Assembly: GCA_027064665.1 (NCBI GenBank) | Contig: JAMOPH010000263.1 | Coordinates: 1 to 6,200, forward strand | Direction of reading: 5' to 3' | Source: a bacterium | GTDB lineage: Bacteria > UBP14 > UBA6098 > B30-G16 | Length of the DNA stretch: 6,200 nucleotides | Shown: positions 1-6,108 of the stretch, one piece after another | How positions within the stretch are numbered: position 1 is the stretch's first letter | Layout of the letters: each line of letters starts with the position of its first letter | Program-made: the position numbers and the translations under genes | The notes under the pieces: model-generated | Told to the model about the DNA's origin: nothing | The model's input: the letters and a program-made list of their open reading frames with translations, nothing else | The model's database searches: none

Positions 1-25
1 TTATTATCTATGTGGAGAACAAAAC

Positions 26-31
26 AGGGGG
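26..31 (+). promoter_or_regulatory. Ribosome binding site deciding the start of the first gene
   Basis: AGGGGG lies 5 bases before the ATG at 37. The in-frame ATG at 10 has only nine bases of window upstream, with no purine-rich site, and using it would put nine polar residues ahead of an otherwise standard signal peptide. This supports translation from 37. Confidence 0.7.
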
Positions 32-36
32 TCAAG

Positions 37-2022
37 ATGAAAAAGGCGTTGGTGCTGGCGTTGCTCGTTGCGGCGGTTGCGTGGGGGGTTGAGGTGGCAA
101 GTGTCGGAGTGTGGGCTTGGGGCTCAACCGTCAGAAGCGTGGGAGTGGACAACTTCATTGACGAGATGCACTCCCACGGCATAACCGATGTTTTTCTGTT
201 GGTCAAGGGCGTTGACGGCTCCTACACTTTCAACACGCTGGATTCACTGATTGATGCGCGCAACGCCCGCGGCTACACTCTCCCCAGAATCCACGCTTGG
301 GTGATTTGCTTCAACGACCAGTCGTGGGGCGGCTGGGTTGACCCGGAAAACACATCCTATCGGAACTATCTTCTGGGGACGATTTTTTCCCCGCTCATCA
401 GGGAACACGACATTGACGGCGTCAATCTGGACTGCATCCGCTATCCCGGAACGGCATCGGGGAACACCGCGCCGATAACCTCGTTCTGCCAGGCGGTTCG
501 CGAGACAATTGAAGCCGCCGGCAAGGGCGACAGGATAATTTATTCCGCCGCCGTTATGCCCGAGATGTCAAGCAACGCCTCCCTCTACGGTCAGGACTAC
601 GGCGAGATGGCTCAATATCTGGATGTCCTGCTGCCGATGTCCTACACCCACAACTATTACTCCTCGCCCCGCTGGGTCGGCTCCACAGTCAGATACATCG
701 TTGATGAGATAAATTCCGAGACTGACGGGCACTGCCAGGTCTGGGTGGCGCTCCAGAGCAAGGACGACAACGGCGTCTTCGCCTCGGCGCAGGAACTGTG
801 GGCATCAATAGTGCACTCGCTCAACGCCGGCGCCACAGGATTTAACTATTTCGTCTATCCCATCACCGGCGAGCAATACTCTCTGATTTCGCTGTTCACC
901 GGCGACACCTCCTTCGTCCCGGACACCTCCGACACCAGTTCACCCTCCGACACGACCACGCCGCCGGACACAATCCCGCCGCCGTCGGATTCGTGCCTCT
1001 CCTACGACGATGCCGTGACCGTGTGTGTCAATGTCGCCAACTGGATTGAGTCCAACCAGCGCGCGCCGGCTTATGCCTCCTCGCCCATCGGAAACCTGAC
1101 GATGGACCAGGTGTTTTACCTCTGCGCCAGTTTGACCGCAGATTTGTGCGCCGATTCAACCCGGCCATATTATTGCCTCCACTTCCCGAACTCCCTGCCT
1201 TCGGGTCCTTTCGGCGATGTTTATGCCGGCGTCTGCACCACCTACGCCGCAATGGCGCAAAACGCAAAAGCCTTTGTGGACTCCAACAACACCTGCCCGA
1301 ACTATGTCACCTCCGAACTGGGCAGGGTCAGATTCTGGGAGGCGCTGTATATGTTTGCCCGGGTGGTGCGATGGTATCACGACCACGGCTCCGACCCGGG
1401 AAGCGCATACATCCGCCCCGTGCCGGGGTTTATCACCGATGCATACTCCTCCTACACCGGCGATACCTGGCACTGTCCCGCCTCCGACCCGGACATAAGA
1501 ACTCAGGCAATGCAGATAATTGAGAACATCTCCAATCAGGCGAACAGCGGCTCCCTCTCCAACGACGACGCAATGTATCAGGCGGCGGAGGCGATTCACT
1601 ACTGGGTTTCAGGCAACAAAACCTATTGCTTCTACTACGACACGCGCTACGGCGCCTACGATGCCATTTTCAACTACAGTTGCCTCAACTGTGTTGACCA
1701 CGCCCACGCGGTGGTTGCACTTGCCCGCGCCGTGGGAATTCCCGCAAGATACCGCCACGCAACCTGCTGGTTCGGAAGTTCCACCTACGGGCATGTGTGG
1801 GCATACCTCTACATTAACAGCACATCTTACCACACCGGCTCCGATGGTTCTGCTGGCTGGTGGGACGCCGACGCCAGTATGGACCTTGACTTCGGCGACC
1901 ACAAACCAATCTACTCCAACCACGGCACATACTACGAACTTCCGTTCCTGTTCAGGATGGCGAACCCTGCGCCGCCGGATGTGGTCAGCATATCGGACGA
2001 AGACCCCTGTGCGGCAGAGTAA
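37..2022 (+). CDS. Secreted GH-like barrel / pseudomurein-binding-repeat / transglutaminase-domain protein
   Basis: 661 residues. Residues 1 to about 16 form a signal peptide (MKK, then a hydrophobic core), so the protein is exported. Residues ~20-290 look like a glycoside-hydrolase-like TIM barrel: DIDGVNLDCIRYP at 125-137, MPE at 174-176, YGQDYG at 184-189 and a PMSY strand at 200-203. D132 and E176 are candidate catalytic acids. Residues 291-319 are a Pro/Thr/Asp/Ser linker. Residues ~325-370 and ~402-448 resemble pseudomurein-binding repeats. Residues ~490-640 are a transglutaminase-like domain with C552 (NCVDHAHAV), the GIPARY motif at 567-572, H586 (YGHVWA) and D612 (DADAS) as probable triad. 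As known for the family, related domains in PeiW/PeiP cleave pseudomurein peptide bonds; this activity is only inferred here. The protein has 17 cysteines, many in the C-terminal half, which suggests disulfides. The start at 37 is preferred to ATG 10 because of its ribosome site and signal peptide. No T9SS tail is present. Domain calls are good; the substrate is uncertain. Confidence 0.85.
   Translation: MKKALVLALLVAAVAWGVEVASVGVWAWGSTVRSVGVDNFIDEMHSHGITDVFLLVKGVDGSYTFNTLDSLIDARNARGYTLPRIHAWVICFNDQSWGGWVDPENTSYRNYLLGTIFSPLIREHDIDGVNLDCIRYPGTASGNTAPITSFCQAVRETIEAAGKGDRIIYSAAVMPEMSSNASLYGQDYGEMAQYLDVLLPMSYTHNYYSSPRWVGSTVRYIVDEINSETDGHCQVWVALQSKDDNGVFASAQELWASIVHSLNAGATGFNYFVYPITGEQYSLISLFTGDTSFVPDTSDTSSPSDTTTPPDTIPPPSDSCLSYDDAVTVCVNVANWIESNQRAPAYASSPIGNLTMDQVFYLCASLTADLCADSTRPYYCLHFPNSLPSGPFGDVYAGVCTTYAAMAQNAKAFVDSNNTCPNYVTSELGRVRFWEALYMFARVVRWYHDHGSDPGSAYIRPVPGFITDAYSSYTGDTWHCPASDPDIRTQAMQIIENISNQANSGSLSNDDAMYQAAEAIHYWVSGNKTYCFYYDTRYGAYDAIFNYSCLNCVDHAHAVVALARAVGIPARYRHATCWFGSSTYGHVWAYLYINSTSYHTGSDGSAGWWDADASMDLDFGDHKPIYSNHGTYYELPFLFRMANPAPPDVVSISDEDPCAAE
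1009..1380 (+). repeat. Two protein-level repeats resembling pseudomurein-binding repeats
   Basis: Two diverged modules within the first gene, at residues ~325-370 and ~402-448. Each has an alpha-helical start ending in an [I/V][E/D]SN motif (NWIESN at 335-340, AFVDSN at 412-417). A P-x-Y element follows (PAY 344-346, PNY 421-423), then a second amphipathic helix (MDQVFYLCASL, FWEALYMFARVV). This order matches the pseudomurein-binding repeat as I remember it: a helix, then N-x-x-x-P-N-Y-V, then M-x-x-F-L-Y-L-hydrophobic. The second copy is the closer match. About 30 residues containing C371, C380 and C400 separate them. A profile search against PF09373 would settle the call. Confidence 0.6.
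1504..1956 (+). other. Transglutaminase-like (pseudomurein endoisopeptidase-type) domain
   Basis: The C-terminal enzymatic module of the first gene, residues ~490-640. The order is: a helix-rich lead-in (AMYQAAEAIHYWV at 512-524), an FYYDTRYGA segment (532-540), the catalytic-type Cys C552, ALARAVGIPARY (561-572), H586 in YGHVWAYLYI, and D612 in a WWDADAS strand. It ends with HGTYYELPF (629-637). The FYY-[N/D]T-[K/R]YGA stretch and the terminal HG-x-Y-x-ELPF element are features I associate with the Methanobacteriales surface-protein branch rather than with generic bacterial transglutaminase-like proteases. All three triad residues appear intact, so the domain may be active. Confidence 0.75.
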
Positions 2023-2031
2023 AACAACAGC

Positions 2032-2075
2032 CGGGGCAGGACTCAATCCCCCCTTCCCTATCAAATCCTGCCCCG
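2032..2075 (+). terminator. GC-rich inverted repeat between genes 1 and 2; possible terminator or processing hairpin
   Basis: CGGGGCAGGA (2032-2041) pairs perfectly with TCCTGCCCCG (2066-2075): a 10-bp stem with a 24-base pyrimidine-rich loop. It begins ten bases after the stop of the first gene. No U tract follows; the downstream bases are A-rich, so it is not a textbook intrinsic terminator. It could instead attenuate or stabilise the mRNA between a barrel/protease gene and the fibre-protein genes. The pairing is seen directly; the function is inferred. Confidence 0.4.
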
Positions 2076-2105
2076 CTCCAAACACAAAAAACAGGGGAAC
2101 TTAAA

Positions 2106-2660
2106 ATGAAACCGAAATTGTTCACATTGCTTGTGCTCACAATCGCAGGAATTATATGGGGAACAGATGTCCCAAAATTCCTCAACTACCAGGGAAAACT
2201 GTTCAGCGGTTCACTACCGGTAAATGACACGGTGTCAATCCAGTATGCGCTGTATGACAGCCCTGACGACGGGAATCTGCTATGGTCTCAGGTGTCGCCG
2301 GCGGTGCCCGTGGTCAACGGAATCTTCTCCGACACCCTCGGACAAAGAATAGACACTGTCCTGACCCGATATTCCGAGGTGTGGCTTCAGATAACCGTAA
2401 ACGGCATCGTCCTCTCGCCTCGGGAACAACTGTGCGCAACTGCCTTCGCGCTGAATGTGGCAGACTCCGCCATCACAGACGCTAAAGTTCTGTGGGGCGA
2501 GGGCAACGGCGTTTCTGCCGAGGACATCCCCTGCCTGAAACTGGAAACCTACTTCAACGCCACAAATCTTCAGGGCGCCATAGAAGAAGTCTCCCGAAAG
2601 GGTGACCAGGGAATACCCAAATGTTCATCCACATCATACCGCCTGTTTATGAACTTTTAA
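2106..2660 (+). CDS. Short secreted protein with tail-fibre-type head domain
   Basis: 184 residues. A signal peptide covers about 1-19 (KLFTLLVLTIAGIIWG). Residues ~22-120 form a beta-rich head domain with LNYQGKL (26-32), IQYALYDS (45-52), VPVVNGIFSDTLG (67-79), VWLQITVNG (92-100) and a closing LSPREQL...TAFAL element (103-116). The next gene's product carries the same domain with the same spacing, so the two are paralogues. Such heads occur at the N-terminus of many exported fibre-like proteins in FCB-group and candidate-phylum bacteria, and their exact role is not established. After the head there is only a short helix (NLQGAIEEVSRKG, 154-166) and an unremarkable tail, with no fibre repeats, so the protein may be a truncated relative of its neighbour. 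AGGGG at 2093-2097 sits 8 bases before the start. The stop is 18 bases ahead of the next gene. Confidence 0.85.
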   Translation: MKPKLFTLLVLTIAGIIWGTDVPKFLNYQGKLFSGSLPVNDTVSIQYALYDSPDDGNLLWSQVSPAVPVVNGIFSDTLGQRIDTVLTRYSEVWLQITVNGIVLSPREQLCATAFALNVADSAITDAKVLWGEGNGVSAEDIPCLKLETYFNATNLQGAIEEVSRKGDQGIPKCSSTSYRLFMNF

Positions 2661-2678
2661 CCCGAAGGAGGGAAGAAT

Positions 2679-4715
2679 ATGTTAAAACCCACAGCAAAAA
2701 TTATAGCGACTCTGGCAATACTGACGGGAATTTGCTCTGCAACTCCACCCAAACAGATAAATTTCCAGGGCAAACTGACCGACACAACCGGCATCGCCGT
2801 TGACGACACCCTGCCGATGGAATTCTCACTTTACACCTCCGACACTGCCACTTTCCCGCTGTGGTCGGAAACACACACAGCAGTTCCGGTTCACCACGGG
2901 CTGTTTGAGGTCATTCTTGGGAGCGTAAACCCCTTCCCCGATTCTCTGGATTTCTCCCGGCAGTATTACCTGCAAATCAAAGTCAATTCCGAGATTTTGA
3001 CCCCCAGAATTGCTCTTAACACCGTGCCCTATGCGATGAGGGCAGTGTTCGTGGATTCGGTGCCGGCATCAAGCATAAACTGGGATACCCTCGGCGCATA
3101 CTACGACACCACCAACCATTTCGCCTCTCAAACCCACAACCACAATCTCTCCGCCCTCGCCGATGTGGACACCAGCGGAATCGCCGCCGGTATGGTTCTC
3201 AAATGGGATGGGAGCAAATGGGTTGTCGCCGCCGACAGCACCGGCGCTGACAACGACTGGCAGGTCTCCGGAAGCGATATGTATTCTGTCCCCTCGGGCA
3301 ATGTGGGAATTGGAACATCTTCCCCCGCCTACAAATTGGATGTCTGGGGATCAAGCAGAATAAGGCTTTACGAACCGGTATCGGATAAATCAATTGCGCT
3401 GCGCACCGACGGCGGCGCCGTGGACATTGAAGCATCCGGCGCAAACCTTTACATCAACGGCGGGGACAACATCTTCCTCAATCCCGGCAGTCCAGGCAAT
3501 GTAGGGATAGGAACCGACAGCCCCGACAAAAAACTTGAGGTCGCCGGCGACATCCAGATTGAATCGGGCGGAAATATCGGACTGTGGCTGAAAAACACCT
3601 CAACCTCCCGCCAGTGGTTTGTCGGCTATGATGAGACCGGCGATTACTTCTACATTGACGAATACGGCATCGGGCGACATCTGACAATCGCCCATAACGG
3701 CAATGTGGGAATAGGGACCACCTCTCCGGCGGAAAAGTTTTCAGTGGGGACATCTTCCCGGTTTCAGGTCAACTCCGACGGCGATATCGTGAAAATTAAG
3801 GGAATTTCCTATTCGTTTCCCTCGGCGCAGGGGGCTCCCGGGTCGTTCCTCAAAAACGACGGTTCAGGAAACCTCTCGTGGGAAACTATCTCCATTGACC
3901 CGGACAACTACATTCAAAATCAGGACACGCTCATCCAGAACGCTTCTCTGCGAATCTCCGGCACAGGGGAATTCGGCACGGGGATAATATCGGGGAGCGC
4001 CCCGGAAGAAGTCGGCACCGGAAACGCCGTTCAGCCGGAAAACGGCGATATTTTCGCAATAAACGGAAGAATTCTGGGCAGGTCGGTTCTTGCCTCCGAT
4101 GTCAAATGGTGGGAAAAAGACCTCACCCTGTGCAGCGACTGCTGGGATTCCCTCGTGCTGGACAACGGCTATGTGATGACCGACATAGAACTCTGGCGGG
4201 ACGATAGGGGTTTCACATACAAAGACATCAACACAGATGGAGCCTATCTCGGCGACATGCTGATTCCCGAGTCCACATTTTACGCCACGGAAAACATCTC
4301 CACCGACGGCGAAAACGAATGGCACGAAAGCGCCTGCCCGGAAAACTACGCCATCACCGGAGTTAAGTTTAGAATTTTTGAATACTATGACGGTTCCACA
4401 TACCATTACCTGCTCAGAAATCTTCAGGCGAGATGCACAAAAATAAAAATCGGGACAAACTCAGACGAATCCTGGGGGCGTCAGGCACCCTGGGTCGCCG
4501 TGAACAACTCATACTATAACGCCTGGTGCCCGCCGGGCAAGGTCGCCGTGTCCATCACGGCGTCAAATGAAGGATATGGGGGCGGTTCAGCCGATTTAGA
4601 TGCAAAAGTATATGTCAGGTGCCGCTCCGTTGGCTACGGCGGGGCAAAAAAATCGTGCAGTTATGACTTGAGAAAAGGTTGGAATTACCAACAAGGAGGT
4701 CAAAATGAGAGGTAA
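2679..4715 (+). CDS. Secreted fibre-like surface protein with head domain, GNVGIGT repeats and Cys-rich C-terminal domain
   Basis: 678 residues. The signal peptide is about 1-21. Residues ~23-127 are the head domain (INFQGKL 27-33, YYLQIKVN 96-103, LTPRIALNTVPYAMRA 107-122). A HNHNLSALADVD segment (153-164) and an LKWDGSKWV strand (174-182) follow, elements typical of bacterial tail-fibre-like proteins. Three GNVGIGT-x-SP repeats (from 207, 273 and 341) suggest a beta-structured, possibly trimeric shaft. LKNDGSGNLSW (391-401) is another shaft-type element. From ~470 the sequence changes to a Cys/Trp-rich region with pairs C484/C487, C553/C586 and C617/C648. No peptidase S74 chaperone motif is visible where many such proteins carry one. 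AAGGAGG at 2665-2671 precedes the start by 7 bases. The 3' end overlaps the next gene by 11 bases and contains its ribosome site. An adhesin or surface-fibre role is inferred. There is no T9SS tail. Confidence 0.88.
   Translation: MLKPTAKIIATLAILTGICSATPPKQINFQGKLTDTTGIAVDDTLPMEFSLYTSDTATFPLWSETHTAVPVHHGLFEVILGSVNPFPDSLDFSRQYYLQIKVNSEILTPRIALNTVPYAMRAVFVDSVPASSINWDTLGAYYDTTNHFASQTHNHNLSALADVDTSGIAAGMVLKWDGSKWVVAADSTGADNDWQVSGSDMYSVPSGNVGIGTSSPAYKLDVWGSSRIRLYEPVSDKSIALRTDGGAVDIEASGANLYINGGDNIFLNPGSPGNVGIGTDSPDKKLEVAGDIQIESGGNIGLWLKNTSTSRQWFVGYDETGDYFYIDEYGIGRHLTIAHNGNVGIGTTSPAEKFSVGTSSRFQVNSDGDIVKIKGISYSFPSAQGAPGSFLKNDGSGNLSWETISIDPDNYIQNQDTLIQNASLRISGTGEFGTGIISGSAPEEVGTGNAVQPENGDIFAINGRILGRSVLASDVKWWEKDLTLCSDCWDSLVLDNGYVMTDIELWRDDRGFTYKDINTDGAYLGDMLIPESTFYATENISTDGENEWHESACPENYAITGVKFRIFEYYDGSTYHYLLRNLQARCTKIKIGTNSDESWGRQAPWVAVNNSYYNAWCPPGKVAVSITASNEGYGGGSADLDAKVYVRCRSVGYGGAKKSCSYDLRKGWNYQQGGQNER
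3297..3728 (+). repeat. Three GNVGIGT-x-SP shaft repeats
   Basis: Protein-level repeats at residues 207-216, 273-282 and 341-350 of the fibre-like protein, starting at bases 3297, 3495 and 3699. Each is followed by a K-[L/F]-x-V strand (KLDV, KLEV, KFSV). The DNA copies (for example 'ggcaatgtgggaat') are similar but have drifted at third positions, so this is an old protein repeat and not a recent tandem duplication. Spacing between copies is 66 and 68 residues. The motif is common in phage-tail-like and bacterial surface fibres. Confidence 0.85.
4086..4640 (+). other. Cys/Trp-rich C-terminal domain of unknown family
   Basis: Residues ~470-654 of the fibre-like protein. Two segments follow the same plan: Trp, then Cys-Pro, then a hydrophobic strand, a polar loop and a final [R]C. 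They are W548...C553-PENYAITGV...ARC586 and W605...C617-PPGKVAVSI...VRC648. A possible third, earlier copy starts at W477/W478 with C484/C487 and VMTDIELW (499-506). The CP-x(4)-[I/V]-x-G plan recalls three-fold beta-prism folds such as vitelline outer layer protein I, but this is a weak visual resemblance. The pairing of one Cys near the start and one at the end of each unit suggests disulfides and an extracellular location. A ligand-binding tip is a reasonable guess. Confidence 0.5.
4693..4700 (+). promoter_or_regulatory. Ribosome binding site inside the end of the preceding gene
   Basis: AAGGAGGT lies 4 bases before the ATG at 4705 and is translated as part of the last residues (QQGG) of the fibre-like protein. 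The start codon lies 8 bases before the upstream TAA (4713-4715). This arrangement points to translational coupling of the two genes. Confidence 0.8.
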
Positions 4716-6102
4716 GGGGATTTTGTTGGGCATTGCGCTGGTCGTGGCGGGGATTGTTCTCGCCGATACCCGCCTGACCAACGACTCCGGCAGGTCGGAG
4801 TTGACCTTCGGCGGAAGAACCGCAGTGTGCGCCTCCGATTTCTCCGGAAACACCTATGTTGTCTGGTCCGACGACAGGTCCGGGGATTTTGAGATTTACT
4901 ACAAACGGCGCAACTCCTCCGATGGCAGTTGGGATGCCGACTCAAGGATAACAAACTCCACCGGGTATTCCCGCGCTCCGGTCGCCGTGGTTGATGTGGA
5001 CGCCAACCTCCACACAATCTGGATGGACTCCCGCGACGGCGACTGGGAAATCTACTGGGACAAGTGGTATGGAAGTTGGGACGGCGAGACAAGGCTCACT
5101 TCCTCCAGCGGATTCTCCGGTTTCCCCGATGTCTGCGCCGACTCCGGCGGCGGAATCTCCGTGGTCTGGATGGATTCCCGCGACGGCAACTACGAAATTT
5201 ATTTCCGCCACTGGGACCCGTCCTCCGGCTGGGGCGCAGAACAGCGCCTCACCTACGACGATGGAGCGTCAATGTATCCGGCGATTTCCGAGGGCACCGG
5301 CGGAAAAATCTATGTCGTCTGGCAGGACAACCGCACCGGCAACTGGGAAATCTACCTCAAAACCTACGACGGTTCCTCGTGGAGCGAGGATATCCAGGTG
5401 AGCAGCACCGCCGGGGATTCGTGGATGCCCGATGTTGCCGCGATGGGCAACGAGTGCCTCATCGTCTGGCAGGACAACTCCGACGGCGACTGGGATATTA
5501 TGTTCCGCCGCCGCGTCGGCGACTCTTGGGAACCTCAGGGAGTCGTTCGCAACACCGACGGGATTTCCATCTCCCCCGCCGTGGCGCAGAACACCAACCA
5601 GTATTGTGTCGTCTGGAACGAAACGGGAAGCGACAATGTCCCCAAAATCTTTATGCGCAAATTCACCGACGGCGTGTGGGGAACCTCAATCGTGACCCTC
5701 TCCGCCGATGGAAGCAACTCCTACTTTCCTTCGGTCATCGCCGACAGAGACCATATGTTCCGCGTGGTCTGGCAGGATTTCCGTGACGGAAACCACGAAA
5801 TCTATTACACCGCGGTGGATGAGGCACTTTTCGCCGAGGATACTGAAAAACCCGAGATGGTTTCCCTGCATATCCATCCAAGCCCGTTCAATCAGGCGTG
5901 CTATATCTCTGCGCGGGTGCCCTTCAGCGGCAGGATGGAAATCTACGACCTTTCGGGCAAACTAATCGTCACCCACGACCTCGTCCCGGGCGAAAACCAC
6001 ATAATCTGGACAGCCGCAGGCGTGCCCTCGGGGACATATCTGGTCAAAATCAGCGACAACCACGGGCATAAAATCACCCGCAAGGTCACCCTGGTGAGGT
6101 GA
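4705..6102 (+). CDS. Secreted seven-repeat beta-propeller protein with T9SS type A sorting domain
   Basis: 465 residues. The signal peptide is about 1-20 (ILLGIALVVAGIVLA). Residues ~21-371 carry seven repeats of the form V-V-W-x-D-x-R-D-G-x-W-E-I-Y, with the key Trp at 54, 106, 155, 206, 255, 304 and 356 (spacing 49-52). This fits a seven-bladed sialidase/BNR-like propeller. The sixth copy is degenerate (WNETGSDNVPKIF). No sialidase catalytic set (Arg triad, Tyr/Glu pair) is evident, so binding is likelier than catalysis. Residues ~386-465 form a type A sorting domain: HPSPFNQ (391-397), MEIYDLSGKLI (411-421), VPSGTYLVKI (440-449) and a final KVTLVR. Known examples direct proteins through the type IX system to the cell surface or medium. 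It overlaps the upstream gene by 11 bases and is followed closely by the next gene. Confidence 0.92.
   Translation: MRGKGILLGIALVVAGIVLADTRLTNDSGRSELTFGGRTAVCASDFSGNTYVVWSDDRSGDFEIYYKRRNSSDGSWDADSRITNSTGYSRAPVAVVDVDANLHTIWMDSRDGDWEIYWDKWYGSWDGETRLTSSSGFSGFPDVCADSGGGISVVWMDSRDGNYEIYFRHWDPSSGWGAEQRLTYDDGASMYPAISEGTGGKIYVVWQDNRTGNWEIYLKTYDGSSWSEDIQVSSTAGDSWMPDVAAMGNECLIVWQDNSDGDWDIMFRRRVGDSWEPQGVVRNTDGISISPAVAQNTNQYCVVWNETGSDNVPKIFMRKFTDGVWGTSIVTLSADGSNSYFPSVIADRDHMFRVVWQDFRDGNHEIYYTAVDEALFAEDTEKPEMVSLHIHPSPFNQACYISARVPFSGRMEIYDLSGKLIVTHDLVPGENHIIWTAAGVPSGTYLVKISDNHGHKITRKVTLVR
4852..5811 (+). repeat. Seven propeller repeats, about 50 residues each
   Basis: Copies centred on WSDDRSGDFEIYY (54-66), WMDSRDGDWEIYW (106-118), WMDSRDGNYEIYF (155-167), WQDNRTGNWEIYL (206-218), WQDNSDGDWDIMF (255-267), WNETGSDNVPKIF (304-316) and WQDFRDGNHEIYY (356-368). 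Copies two and three are the most alike in DNA (both contain 'ctggatgga' and 'tcccgcgacggc'), which suggests the most recent duplication within the array. Confidence 0.9.
5860..6099 (+). other. T9SS type A C-terminal sorting domain
   Basis: The C-terminal 80 residues of the propeller protein. It has the standard order: P-S-P-F-N near the start, an I-Y-D-L-S-G-K strand, a G-E-N-H-I-I-W strand, G-V-P-S-G-T-Y-L-V-K and a K-V-T-L-V-R end. This implies that the host encodes a type IX secretion apparatus. The other complete proteins in the window lack such a tail. Confidence 0.9.
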
Positions 6103-6108
6103 TGCCCT

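Noticed and set aside
10..36. In-frame ATG at 10 as start of the first gene
   Set aside because: It has no visible ribosome site and adds nine polar residues before a normal signal peptide. The ATG at 37 has AGGGGG at good spacing.
1156..1599. Long open frame on the minus strand
   Set aside because: It lies wholly within the repeat and transglutaminase coding region, and its product has no recognisable domain. G/C-rich third positions in the true frame leave few stops on the opposite strand.
2726..2741. Cys19 of the fibre protein as a lipoprotein attachment site
   Set aside because: The residues before it (Thr-Gly-Ile) do not fit the usual Leu-Ala/Ser-Gly/Ala-Cys lipobox. Ordinary signal peptidase cleavage just after, near Ala21, fits better.
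3297..3728. CRISPR-like or minisatellite array
   Set aside because: The repeated DNA is in frame, drifts at third positions, has unequal spacing and codes for a known protein repeat.
3864..4406. Long open frame on the minus strand opposite the fibre gene
   Set aside because: The plus-strand frame here has clear domain structure. The minus-strand product is unlike any family I know and has no convincing ribosome site.
2679..4715. Prophage tail-fibre gene
   Set aside because: The GNVGIGT and head motifs do occur in phage tails. This protein, however, has a signal peptide and sits among exported host-type proteins with no phage structural genes in view.
5860..6099. Sialidase activity for the propeller protein
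   Set aside because: The blades carry W-x-D-x-R-D-G motifs, but the catalytic Arg triad and nucleophile of sialidases cannot be identified, so no enzymatic function is claimed.
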